Shown here one piece after another: positions 32,501 through 45,700 of a stretch of DNA of 64,000 nt. Position numbers and translations under genes: made by a program. The DNA is taken from contig OX104119.1 in the NCBI GenBank assembly GCA_944474755.1, positions 48,667,657 to 48,731,656 on the forward strand, in the 5' to 3' direction. Positions within the stretch are counted from its first letter, which is position 1; every line of letters begins with the position of its first letter. The notes under the pieces are model-generated. The model ran no database searches. It was not told the origin of the DNA and saw only the letters and a program-made list of their open reading frames with translations. Source of the stretch: Limnoperna fortunei. Lineage: Eukaryota > Mollusca > Bivalvia > Mytilida > Modiolidae.

Positions 32501-33856
32501 TATTCTATATACGGAAGTTAATAATGCAGGGAGACCATTTTATCCTGGTACTTTGTCTTTCGGGGATAGCGACGAGCGTAGCTTTGAAAAATCGGAAACC
32601 AGAAGAAAAGGCTATTTTGTGTATCCAATTCCGGAGAACGCTGACATTTGTAAGTCAATAAATAAGTGTTATGTAATTTAATTGAACCACGTGAATATTA
32701 GTTTTAATTTAAGTATATTAATGATTCAATATATGATAAAAGATTACATGTGCGCAAATTTATAAATCACCAATTCAAACTAGCCACAACATCACGACTT
32801 AGCTTTAAATAGAACTTTATAGGGAAAAAGTTCAAATGCCTTCTTTTTGAAATTTCAATGCATTCTAAGCGAATATTCATTAGATAGTCCATAGAAAGTG
32901 TGTGTTTTAGTTCGATTGAAAATCTGAGATGCCTGCTACGCAAGCTTTCATGTTAAAAAAACAATAGATATAAACGTGCTTTACAATGCGTCCCGTAAAA
33001 TTATTATCAAATCTTTTTGACAAAATCGTGCAGAATGCAAAATACATCGGCGGCGAACTGATGCTTTGCATCGGAAGTTTTCTTGTTTGTATTCTATTTA
33101 CGGAAGTTAATTATATAGGGAGACCATTTTTATCCTGGTACTCTGTCTTTCGGTGATAGCTCTATCGACGAGAGTAGCTTTTAAAATCGGAAACCAGAAT
33201 AAAAGGCTTTTTTGTGTATACAATTCCGGAGTATGCCGACATTTGTAAGATTAAATAAATAAATAAATAAATGTTTTGTCAATAATTTAATCGAACCACG
33301 TGAATATTAGTTTTAATTCAAGTATATTAATGATTTAATATATGACAAAAGATTACATGTGCGCAAATTTTAGAAATCGACAATTCAAACTAGCCACAAC
33401 TGCAGGACTTAGCTTTACATAGAACCTTATGGGAAAAAAGTTCAAATGCTTTCTTTTTGAAATTGCAATGCTTTCTAAGCGAATGTTCATGAGATAGTCC
33501 TTAGAAAATGTGAGTTTAGTTCGATTGAAAATCTGAGATGCCTGCTACGTAAGCTTTAATGTTATATAAAAACAAACTGTGATTATTTAAGCTTATCTGG
33601 CCCTCTACATGTACAATGTTTGTAATCCAATCTAAAATTGCTTCCATATTGTCGAGATAATCTGTATTTTGCATTGAAGCAAATGCAAAAAGAAAAACCG
33701 ATATACAAGGCTTGAAAGAACATAATAAATAACATACAAACATGCTTTAAAATGTGTCCCGTAAAATGGTTATCAAGTCATTTTGACAATCGCGTGCAGA
33801 ATGCAGAATAAATCGGCGGCGAACTGATGCTTTGCATCAAAATATTCTTGTTATTT
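32494..33856 (+). repeat. second tandem duplication, units of about 590 and 770 bp
   Basis: Unit A (32494-33084) and unit B (33085-33856) share the order TATTCTAT(A/T)TACGGAAGTT, GGGAGACCATTTT, TCGGAAACCAGAA, GTGCGCAAATTT, GAAAATCTGAGATGCCTGCT and GCGGCGAACTGATGCTTTGC. Unit B has about 170 extra bases at 33565-33735. Unit A holds a coding-like stretch (PGTLSFGDSDERSFEKSETR) ending at a GTAAGT donor; in unit B the frame is broken. Confidence 0.85.
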
Positions 33857-34330
33857 TTATAACCGTCATTTGTAGAAGCTTATTGGCGTACTACAGCCTT
33901 TTTATGACGACAGCAGACATTTACAAATAATATAAAGTTTATTATGAATACAGAAGGTTCATTTTAAATACTTTCTGCTTAACTTATAAATAAACAACTA
34001 AATATAGCGTATGAAACAATGGTGTGATATGCATCGATGTCTTTGAGGACTTATATAATGGAATCATTCACACTGTCTGATATCAACATGCTATAACAGT
34101 AATATTGTGTGTTTTGTGAGCATTAAAAATAAGCAATTGTTTAGCTTGTGGAAATATTGTGTCCGTTTTTGTCATTATTAAACATATCAATACAAATTGT
34201 AATGTACAACAATTTATAAAAAAATTTAACAAATATGTATTGTTGTCTTCATTTTATAACTAGAAAACTGCCCAAACAAAGATGCATAAGTGAATGATTT
34301 TTTTTTAATTTCTGCGGTCGCCATCAAGAA
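33857..34330. other. intergenic, nothing recognised
   Basis: AT-rich lead-in to the satellite, no supported feature. Confidence 0.4.
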
Positions 34331-37300
34331 TTGTTTGATCAATGTGGGATGACTGACACACAAATGACTATCGCTTTGTTAGGTCGATCTGGAGTGTTTG
34401 ACACACAAATGACTATTGCTTTGTTTGATCGATCTGGGATGACTGACACACAAATGACTATGATTTGTTTGATCGATCTGGGCTGTTTGACACACAAATG
34501 ACTATTGCTTTGTTTGATCGATCCAGGGTGACTGACACACAAATGACTATTGCTTTGTTTGATCGATCTGGGATGACTGACACACAAATGACTATTGCTT
34601 TGTTTGATCGATCTGGGATGTCGGAAACACAAATGACTATTGATTTGTTTGATCAATGTGGGATGTCTGACACACAAATGACTTGATTTGTTTTATCGAT
34701 CTGGGCTGTTTGACACACAAATGACTATTGATTTGTTTTATCGATCTGGGCTGTTTGACACACAAATGACTATTGCTTTGTTTGATCGATCCAGGGTGAC
34801 TGACACACAAATGACTATTGATTTGTTTGATCGATCTGGAGTGTTTGACACCCAAATGACTATTGAATTGTTTAATCGATCTGGAGTGTCTGACACACAA
34901 ATGACTATTGCTTTGTTTGATCGATCTGGGATGAGTGACACACAAATGACTATGATTTGTTTGATCGATCTGGGATGACTGACACACAAATGACTATTGA
35001 TTTGTTTGATCGATCTGGGATGTCTGACACACAAATGACTATTGCTTTGTTTGATCGATCTGGAGTGTTTGACACACAAATGACTATTGAATTGTTTGAT
35101 CGATCTGGGATGACTGACACACAAATGACTATTGCTTTGTTTGATCGATCTGGGATGACTGACACACAAATGACTATGATTTGTTTGATCGATCTGGGAT
35201 GACTGACACACAAATGACTATTGATTTGTTTGATCGATCTGGGATGTCTGACACACAAATGACTATTGCTTTGTTTGATCGATCTGGAGTGTTTGACACA
35301 CAAATGACTATTGAATTGTTTGATCGATCTGGGATGACTGACACACAAATGACTATTGCTTTGTTTGATCGATCTGGGATGACTGACACACAAATGACTA
35401 TGATTTGTTTGATCGATCTGGGATGACTGACACACAAATGACTATTGATTTGTTTGATCGATCTGGGATGTCTGACACACAAATGACTATTGCTTTGTTT
35501 GATCGATCTGGAGTGTTTGACACACAAATGACTATTGAATTGTTTGATCGATCTGGGATGACTGACACACAAATGACTATTGATTTGTTTGATCGATCTG
35601 GGATGTCTGACACACAAATGACTATTGCTCTGTTTGATCGATCTGGGATGACTGACACACAAATGACTATTGATTTGTTTGATCGATCTGGGATGTCTGA
35701 CACACAAATGACTATTGCTTTGTTTGATCAATGTGGGATGACTGACACACAAATGACTATGATTTGTTTGATCGATAAAAGGGTGTCTGACACATAAATG
35801 GCAATTGCTTTGTTTGATCGATCTGGGATGACTGACACACAAATGACTTTAACTTTGTTTGATCGATCTGGGATGACTGACACACAAATGACTATTGATT
35901 TGTTTGATCGATCTAGGGTGACTGACACACAAATGACTATTGCTTTGTTTGATCGATCTAGGGTGACTGACACACAAATGACTATGATTTGTTTGATCGA
36001 TCTGGGATGACTGACACACAGATGACTATTGCTTTGTTTGATCGATCCGGGCTGTTTGACACACAAATGACTATTGCTTTGTTTGATCGATCCAGGGTGA
36101 CTGACACACAAATGACTATTGATTTGTTTGATCGATCTGGGGTTACTGACACAAAAATGACTATTGATTTGTTTGATCGATCTGGGATGACTGACACACA
36201 AATGACTATTGATTTGTTTGATCGATCTGGGATGACTGACACACAAATGACTATTGATTTGTTTGATCGATCTAGGGTGACTGACACACAAATGACTATT
36301 GCTTTGTTTGATCGATCTAGGGTGACTGACACACAAATGACTATTGCTTTGTTTGATCAATGTGGGATGACTGACACACAAATGACTATTGCTTTGTTTG
36401 ATCGATCCGGGCTGTTTGACACACAAATGACTATTGCTTTGTTTGATCGATCCAGGGTGACTGACACACAAATGACTATTGATTTGTTTGATCGATCTGG
36501 GGTTACTGACACAAAAATGACTATTGATTTGTTTGATCGATCTGGGATGATTGACACACAAATGACTATTGATTTGTTTGATCGATCGGGGGTTACTGAC
36601 ACAAAAATGACTATTGATTTGTTTGATCGATCTAGGATGACTGACACAAGTGACTATTGCTTTGTTTGATCAATGCGGGATGACTGACACACAAATGACT
36701 ATGATTTGTTTGATCGATCTGGGCTGTTTGACAGACAAATGACTATTGCTTTGTTTGATCGATCCAGGGTGACTGACACACAAATGACTATTGATTTGTA
36801 TGATCGATCTGGGATGACTGACACACAAATGACTATTGATTTGCTTGATTGATCTGGAGTGTTTGACACACAAATGATTATTGATTTGTTTGATCGACCT
36901 GTAGTCTCTGACACACAAATGACTATTGCTTTGTTTGATGGATCTGGGATGACTGACACACAAATGACTATTGCTTTGTTTGATCGATAAAGGGTGTCTG
37001 ACACACAAATGACTATTGATTTGTTTGATCGATAAAGGGTGTCTGACACACAAATGACTATTGATTTGTTTGATTAATCTGGGGTTACTGACACAAAAAT
37101 GACTATTGATTTGTTTGATCGATCTGGGATGACTGACACACAAATGACTATTGATTTGTTTGATCGATCGGGGGTTACTAACACAAAAATGACTATTGAA
37201 TTGTTTGATCGATCTGGAGTGTCGGACACACAAATGACTATTGCTTTGTTTGATCGATCTGGGATGACTGACACACAAATGACTATGATTTGTTTGATCG

Positions 37301-40300
37301 ATCTGGGATGACTGACACACAAATGACTATTGATTTGTTTGATCGATCTGGGATGTCTGACACACAAATGACTATTGATTTGTTTTATCGATCTGGAGTG
37401 TTTGACACACAAATGACTATTGAATTGTTTGATCGATCTGGGATGACTGACACACAAATGACTATTGCTTTGTTTGATCGATCTTGGCTGTTTGACATAC
37501 AAATGACTATTGCTTTTGTTTGATTGATCTGGGATGACTGAGACACAAATGACTATTGATTTGTTTGATCGATCTGGGATGTCTGACACACAAATGACTA
37601 TTGCTTGTTTGATCAATGTGGGAAGACTGACACACAAATGACTATGATTTGTTTGATCGATAAAGGGTGTCTGACACACAAATGACAATTGCTTTGTTTG
37701 ATCGATCTGGGATGACTGACACACAAATGACTTTAACTTTGTTTGATCGATCTGGGATGACTGACTATTGATTTGTTTTATCGATCTGGAGTGTTTGACA
37801 CACAAATGACTATTGAATTGTTTGATCGATCTAGGGTGACTGACACACAAATGACTATTGCTTTGTTTGATCGATCTAGGGTGACTGACACACAAATGAC
37901 TATTGCTTTGTTTGATCGATCTGGTATGACTGACACACAAATGACTATTGCTTTGTTTGATCGATCTAGGGTGACTGACACACAAATGACTATTGCTTTG
38001 TTTGATCAATGTGGGATGACTGACACACAAATGACTATTGCTTTGTTTGATCGATTTAGGGAGACTGACACACAAATGACTATTGCTTTGTTTGATCAAT
38101 GTGGGATGACTGACACACAAATGACTATTGCTTTGTTTGATCGATCTAGGGTGACTGACACACAAATGACTATTGCTTTGTTTGATCAATGTGGGATGAC
38201 TGACACACAAATGACTATTGATTTGTTTTATCGATCTGGAGTTTTTGACACACAAATGACTATTGCTTTGTTTGATCGATCTGGGATGACTGACACACAA
38301 ATGACTATTGATTTGTTTTATCGATCTGGAGTTTTTGACACACAGATGACTATTCCTTTGTTCGATCGATCTCGGATGACTGATACACAAATGACTATAA
38401 TTTGTTTTATCGATCTGGGATGACTGACACAAAAATGACTCTTGATTTGTTTGATCGATCTGGAGTGTTTGACATACAAATGACTATTGATTTGTTTGAT
38501 CGATCTGGAGTGTGTGACACGCAAATGACTATTGCTTTGTTTGATCGATCTGGAGTGTTTGACACGCAAATGACTATTGCTTTGTTTGATCGATCTGGGA
38601 TGACTGGCACAGAAATGACTATTGCTTTGTTTGATCGATCTGGGCTGTTTGACACACAAGTGACTATTGCTTTGTTTGATCGATCTAGGGTGACTGACAC
38701 ACACATGACATTTGATTTGATCGATCTGGGATGTCTGACACACAAATGACTATTGCTTTGTTTGGTCGATCTGGAGTGTTTGACACATAAATGACTATTG
38801 ATTTGTTTGATAGATTTGGAGTGTCTGACACACAAATGACTATTGATTTGTTTGATCGATTTGGAGTGTCTGACACACAAATGACTATTGCTTTATTTGA
38901 TCGATCTGGGATGACTGACACAGAAATGACTATTGCTTTGCTTGATCGATCCAGGGTGACTGACACACAAATGACTATTGCTTTGTTTGATCGATCTAGG
39001 GTGACTGACACACAAATGACTATTGATTTGTTTGATCGATCTAGGGAGACTGACATACAAATGACTATTGCTTTGTTTAATCAATGTGGGATGACTGACA
39101 CACAAATGACTATTGCTTTGTTTGATCGATCTAGGGTAACTGACACACAAATGACTATTGCTTTGTTTGATCGATCTGGGGTTACTGACACAAAAATGAC
39201 TCTTGATTTGTTTGATCGATCTGGAGTGTTTGACATACAAATGACTATTGATTTGTTTGATCGATCTGGAGTGTGTGACACGCAAATGACTATTGCTTTG
39301 TTTGATCGATCTGGGATGACTGGCACAGAAATGACTATTGCTTTGTTTGATCGATCTGGACTGTTTGACACACAAGTGACTATTGCTTTGTTTGATCGAT
39401 CTGGACTGTTTGACACACAAGTGACTATTGCTTTGTTTGATCGATCTAGGGTGACTGACACACACATGACAATTGATTTGATCGATCTGGGATGACTGAC
39501 ACACAAATGACTATTGCTTTGTTTGATCGATCTGGGATGCTTGACACAGAAATTGTTATTGCTTTGTTTGATCGATCTAGGGTGACTGACACACACACAC
39601 ATGACAATTGATTTGATTGATCTGGGATGTCTGACACACAAATGACTATTGCTTTGTTTGGTCGATCTGGAGTGTTTGACACATAAATGACTATTGATTT
39701 GTTTGATAGATTTGGAGTGTCTGACACACAAATGACTATTGATTTGTTTGATCGATTTGGAGTGTGTGACACACAAATGACTGTTGCTTTATTTGATCGA
39801 TCTGGGATGACTGACACAGAAATGACTATTGCTTTGTTTGATCGATCTAATGTGTTTGACACACAAATGACTATTGATTTGTTTGATCGATCTAGGGTTA
39901 CTGACGCACAAATGACAATTGATTTGTTTAATCGATGTAGGGTGACTAACACACAAATGACTATTGATTTTTTTATCGATCTGGGATGACTGACACACAA
40001 ATGATCGTTGCTTTATTTGATCGATCTAGGATGACTGACACAGAAATGACTATTGCTTTTTTTGATCGATCTGGAGTGTTTGACACACAAATGACTATTG
40101 CTTTGTTTGATCGATCTAGGGTTACTGACGCACAAATGACAATTGATTTGTTTAATCGATGTGGGGTGACTGACACACGAATGACTATTGATTTTTTGAT
40201 CGATCTGGGATGTCGGAAACACAAATGAATAATGCTTTGTTTGATCGATCTGGGATGACTGACACACAAATGACTATTGCTTTGTTTGATCGATCTGGGA

Positions 40301-40559
40301 TGACTGACGCAGAAATTACTATTGCTTTGTTTGATCGATCTTGGCTGTTTGACACACAAGTGAGTATTTCATTTGTTTAATCGATCTAGGGTGACTGACA
40401 CACAAATGACTATTGATTTGTTTAATCGATCTATGATGACTGACACACAAATGACTATTGCTTTGTTTGATCGATCTGGAATGACTGACGCAGAAATGGC
40501 TTATACATTGTTTGATCGATCTGGGATGTCTGACACACAAATGACAAATTCTTTGTTTG
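34331..40559. repeat. 45-bp satellite array, about 138 monomers
   Basis: Head-to-tail monomers of TTTGTTTGATCGATCTGGGA + TGACTGACACACAAATGACT + ATTGC. Variants include GATCAATGTGGG, TCCAGGGTG, GAGTGTTTGAC and CGATAAAGGGTGTC, and 44-bp units (ATGATTTG instead of ATTGATTTG). Each unit carries the palindrome GATCGATC. Because 45 is 15 codons, the plus strand reads LFDRSGMTDTQMTIA and the minus strand SNSHLCVSHPRSIKQ over and over, giving open frames up to 452 codons without being a gene. Monomers after about 38400 are more diverged (AGTGTTTGACACGC, GGCACAGAAATG), as expected towards an array edge. Confidence 0.97.
34934..35606. repeat. higher-order repeat inside the satellite, period 224 bp
   Basis: A block of five monomers (four of 45 bp and one of 44 bp) recurs at offsets 34957, 35181 and 35405 with the same order of variants (MTD, MSD, VFD, MTD, MTD in the plus-strand reading). 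Copies 1 and 2 appear identical; the third diverges after the fourth monomer. A longer block around 36020-36340 recurs around 36380-36560. Confidence 0.85.
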
Positions 40560-42652
40560 CATTGTTGTACTATTTCCGTCCTTTTCTCTCGAGGTCGACT
40601 CTTTTACGTTACTGTTGCAATTCATTATAAGTAACAGTACAGGTGCATTGTATTTAGCACAATTCTTTCCTTTCGACGAGTGTGCACTAAGTCCATTTTT
40701 TGTCCTCAAAGATTTGGTACCAATATTATTCTTTAGTACTACTTTATTTCTTATTGTCTGTGATTCGTCAGTTCCAAATAACCTTGCCAAACCTTTGTTC
40801 CTTTCAAACTGTTATGATGTATTGGAGTTGGACAATCACTGGAATGACTCATCAACGTATCAATATGAGTAACTATACGAATGCTTTATTTGTAGTTTCA
40901 ACCTTTTTCACAGCCCTAGACATCTTTGCCAGTTTTAAGTGGGTTTCGTGTTTATTTGTGTGTTTAGTATTCTGCTTTCATTGATAACAACATGTCAATG
41001 TCACAGCTAGTGAAAAATTTGTGCGTGAGCACAGTACTCGCCAAGAAGCTTTCTCTACCATGACCACGTCAAGGTATCTTGGACTTTTTAAAGTATATGG
41101 TGGTCAATGAACTTGTTGCTTTGGGAGATAAATAAATAAAAAAAAAAATATTTCTACAAGGGAGTGCAGACAAAAACTAATTTTATTTGTTTTCTTTTTT
41201 TTATAGTTCACATTATGATAACATATTATACCCGTATAGCTTTAAAACTGGCAAATGATAATTATCCATTATTGTTATTTTGACTTGAAACTACTACCCG
41301 CTGCATGTTCAGCAACCATTACATTAGATTAGATCAATTAGTTAGGTACCAATAGATCAATTAGTTAAATATCAGAAGAATCAAGTCTAAAAAATCGATT
41401 CTATCAAAAGATGTAAACATTTTCATAACACTATTAAACAAAAATATACTCAAGTTTAGTCTATCAACTAACTACTATTTGAAGCTCTAAACGTTTTCTT
41501 GAAATAGGACAAGGTAAAACCTGAACATTATTTGAGCCCCACGCTGTTTAATTATTTTAGAAATGATACTAAAACTACAGTGTGTAAAACAACACAAAAT
41601 TAAAATAATTATTATCTTGTAAAAAAAAAGGTTTCCTCTGATGTAAGTTGGGTAATGTTTGCATTCGATTGTCCTCTATTAAAAGAAAAATAACTACAAC
41701 ACTTTCAACCATTCAATAATCCTGGTTTGCCCGCTTTTAACATCAAGTGTTTTTTTGTTTTGAGAATAAGGTAAGAATTAAGAACCATTTAAAAAAAAAT
41801 GTAATATTAAGTAAAGAATAGACGTACATCTTTATAAATCCCTTTACCCGCAACATCAAAAGAAGCAGTCAACTGAAAAACACACTCCTAAGAACACAAA
41901 GCAACTAGAGATGACAGAATTTGTTACACCTAACAACAGAAAGCAAAAGCAAAAGAACAAAAGATCTCCACCTACTCCAACCGACAGGGACAGTAAAATT
42001 CCAAGACCAAAAACTTAATTAATCGTTTCTGCTTTACCAACTTATTGTCTTTTTTTATCTTACATGTATTTACAAAAAAAAAATAAATAAATCATGCATT
42101 TTTTAAAACAAATATGGAAAACAAAGGTGTTTTTCCTAATTGCTATGTGTAGAATATACAAATTTGTATCAAAATGAAGATTGATATTATCGCATCATAA
42201 CAGCGCCGATATATCATATAGCTTAAATGACTTCAACCAATGAGTAAACATGTAAATACATCTATATATAGCTTAAACATAAACATACATGTATCTATGT
42301 TTAACATATTCTTCAGTGGTATGACAATTGTTAAACCATTATTATATAACTGCTTGCATAAAAAAGCTTTTAAAATATCAGGAGAGGTCTTCAATATTAC
42401 ACATTTTACCGACTCGCGCAAAATACTTCGATTAGTTTATGATAAAAATAGGACAGTGCGTAAAGTGGAATTTTCTTTATTCTATTTATAGAACAATTAG
42501 ACCGTGCGTGTCAAGGTCACAAAATATGTAAACAAACCGATCCGTTAAATGTTTGCGTTATCCACGATCATTCCCAATTACAACGTGTTACCGTTACCTT
42601 TTTTAACATCCATGAAGCGTGAAAAACACTCTTTCGTTGTCTCTTATCTATA
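40560..42652. other. intergenic, no clear gene
   Basis: Holds no recognised gene. A 35-codon frame at 41911-42018 (MTEFVTPNNRKQKQKNKRSP start, basic and Pro-rich) lies upstream of the LINE frame at 42653 in the same strand and could be a remnant of its ORF1, but this is weak. Homopolymer and (AAAT)-like runs occur near 41130, 41620 and 42070. Confidence 0.35.
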
Positions 42653-42709
42653 ATGAACACCATACATATTTGTTCAGCAAATGTAAAGGGCCTTCGAGAC
42701 ACACAAAAA

Positions 42710-45700
42710 CGATGTAGGCTCTGTAACTGTAACTGTAAGTAATTTCCTCCACTGTCTGGAGAACTATGCAATGATGCACATATGACGGCGGGTCTTTAGA
42801 GTTTAAAGGGATATTAAGGATTTTTCTTTTATAAAATAATAAAGAAGAAAAATAATAAATAAAAAAAAATAAAAAATGAAAGATGGTTCTTGGTGGTAGT
42901 TAGGCTCCCAGGTGAGGCCAAAGCATTGGATGGAGATCTAAAGGTGCAGTTACTATGTACAGTGATTATTTACATCCTATACCGCAACACAAACTAGTTA
43001 GTATTGGGAATCTGTGGATATTTACAAAAGCGGAAACGTGTCTAGTGGTATTATATATAGTCCTTATGAATTACAGGAACATCGGTTCATATACATGTGT
43101 ATAATATTCAAAGTTCATGGTTGATTATTTTATCTTTTCTAAAATACATAACACTTTTTCCCTAGCTATTATCATGATTATTCAGAAATAAGGATCTCGC
43201 TTGGTGTAGGGCGTAACATAGCCCTCTACCTATGTGCTCTATCTTCGGAATCGATTCCGGGGCAAATCTGAGTGTGTGTGAGCCATCAAGAATGATGGAG
43301 GTGAAAACAATGTCACTGAGACTGTCTATTACATTACTGCCCAGCACTATAGCAATCTCTTGTATGAATGGCGCTCTTATATTCTGTAGTGAGGTGCATC
43401 TTAAGATGAAGTGAACACGATCCTCAGGGGCTAGCTGGCAGATCGGGCATGTTGGTTTTACCTCATGCTGGTTAAATCTATGCCTGTTGGCTTGCAGAGT
43501 ATAGGCTCCGAGAAGGAGTTTGCACTTTATGGATGCCTTTGTGACTGACATGGGTTCGGAGCCGGTATGCTTCCAGATTGAGTGAACAGTTCCAATTTTC
43601 ATTGTAGAGATATTGACGAACTTTAATGAAGATTTAGCTTGGGTGTCCTCTTTTAGTTTTCCCTCCCAGTATTTATTGATAGAGTCATAGACTGTTTGTT
43701 TCCAAGTAGTTTTGCCAGGCGGAGAACTCAGTAGTTCAAGTGGAGTTGATAGGTCGTACATTGCGAGAATTTCCTTCACTAGAATAAACCAGCTATGGGA
43801 GCGGTTGTTTTTCATGGATAGCTGACGCCAGACTAATTCATTTTCTACAGTGTTGTAGCTTCTACAAATGTTTCCAAATGTTGTGAGGATACGCTTGTGA
43901 ATTTCAGCTTGTATTGGAAGTACCCCAAGCATGAGAAGAGCAATAGAGTCTGAGACCCTATCTGGAAGGTGTTGCAGTTGTTTAAGTAACTTCTTGAAGT
44001 AGAGTGAAATATGGTCAATATCTTTTTTATTGAGTCTTATTACTTCAGTTCCGTATAGAAGGCGTGGAATAACGAAAGTTTTAACCATGTGGATACTGAC
44101 AGAGGGGTTGATACCGTTGATTCCATGCAGACCGGCACCCATAAGGGAGTATGTCGTTTTACGAGCCAGACTTATTCTTTCCGAGGCTACATCTGCTGTG
44201 CCATATTTTGATTTCGTATCCCTAGTGATTCCAAGATGTGTTGCAGAGTTTACTGTTGGGAGTACAGACTGATTGTATGTAAAGACGGGATTGTTTTTGT
44301 TCTGCTGGCCAAAACACAGAATTGTTGATTTAGCTTCACTAATAGAATATTTCTCAGTACGAGCGTAGTTGTTCTCTTGCACGTCTAGCATAGACTGTAG
44401 CTTATGTGGACAGTTGGAGACCAGAGTGACATCGTCTGCCACTGTTGGAGTTCCACAAAAAATGGAGCCGATATTTGAGCCTAGTGTTTGATCTGCCATT
44501 GTGTCTAATAGTGGATTTATAAAAAGTTTATAGGCTGTCGGAGACCAGATGCTACCCTGTCTGACGCCTTGTTTTTCTGGAAAAGGGTTTGATAGTTCAT
44601 TGTTCCATTTGACCCTTGCCTCAAGATCTTCGTACCAGTCATTTAATAAGAGCCAATTTTTGCCAGTAATTCCAGCAAGGTATGCCTTTCTGAGTAAAGA
44701 GCTATGCCATACTACGTCGAACGCTTTAGCTGCATCGAGGAAGCCAATATATAGCGTAGGGTGATTGTCTTTCGATTCTACAATTAACTCAGAGATTAGT
44801 AGGGCTGCCATTGATTGGGAAACGCCGGAAGTAAACCCTCGCTGTAGATTGTTTTGAGCTGATAATATCTTATCCTCATTCGATGACAGGTGGAGCTTTT
44901 CCGCTATTTTACCAATTAAGCTGGTGACTGTAATTTTTCTATAGCTGTTCGGGTCTGAGGTGGGCTTTCCTTTGTTTTTATAAACAGGTGTAACAATTCC
45001 AGTTTTGAATTGAGTTGGCAAAAAACCAGAGTCTGAAAAGTCATTGATGATTTTAGTTACTGTCTCTAGAAGCAGGTCACCTCCGTATTTTATGTGTTCA
45101 CTCGTCAGTCCGAGATAGTCTGGTGATTTCTTGTTTTTGAGAGAACTAATCACTTTACGGACCATGTCTATAGAATACTTGGGTTTATCTTTGTTCTCTT
45201 TGCTACAGATGTCTTTAATAAGAAGGCGATCAAGCTCTACTTGCCCTATATAATCATCGTCATGATGTTCACTCGATACAGGAGTAGCCAGTTGTTTAAA
45301 ATATGTTGTCCAACCTTGTCGAATGTCCTCAGGGGAAGTGAGGGTTTCCCCCTCTATAACTAGATGGGATGTTGCAGATACATTTTGTTTGCGTTGGTTG
45401 CGAATTAAATTATATAAAGTAATTTTGTCTGATTCATGAGCATTCATTATTTTCATGTATTTCTGATTACGGAGTTTTGCTTCAAATTGGCGCTGACATT
45501 TCCTTAGATTCTTTTTAGCAATTTTCATATTAAGAAATAGGTTACAGTTAGGGTCCACTATGCGACCGTTTTGTTCCCAAATCCAGAAATGGTGTTTACT
45601 AGTTTTGCAGGCCTCATTTATTTCTGAGTTCCAAGGTTTCTGTCTGGCTTTCCTCTTTCTATTGCGATGGGGGTGACATCTTTTTCCTGCTTTATTTATA

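Noticed and set aside
34331..40559. Long open frames on both strands (up to 452 codons) as protein genes
   Set aside because: They are the direct result of a 45-bp tandem unit (15 codons) without stops in some frames; frames switch wherever a 44-bp unit occurs, and there are no splice sites, signal peptides or flanking gene parts.
34331..40559. CRISPR-like array
   Set aside because: Units are head to tail without unique spacers, and the sequence is from an animal nuclear genome.
41911..42018. 35-codon basic frame as LINE ORF1
   Set aside because: Position and strand would fit, but it is too short and 630 bp from the ORF2 start with nothing LINE-like between; left as a remark only.
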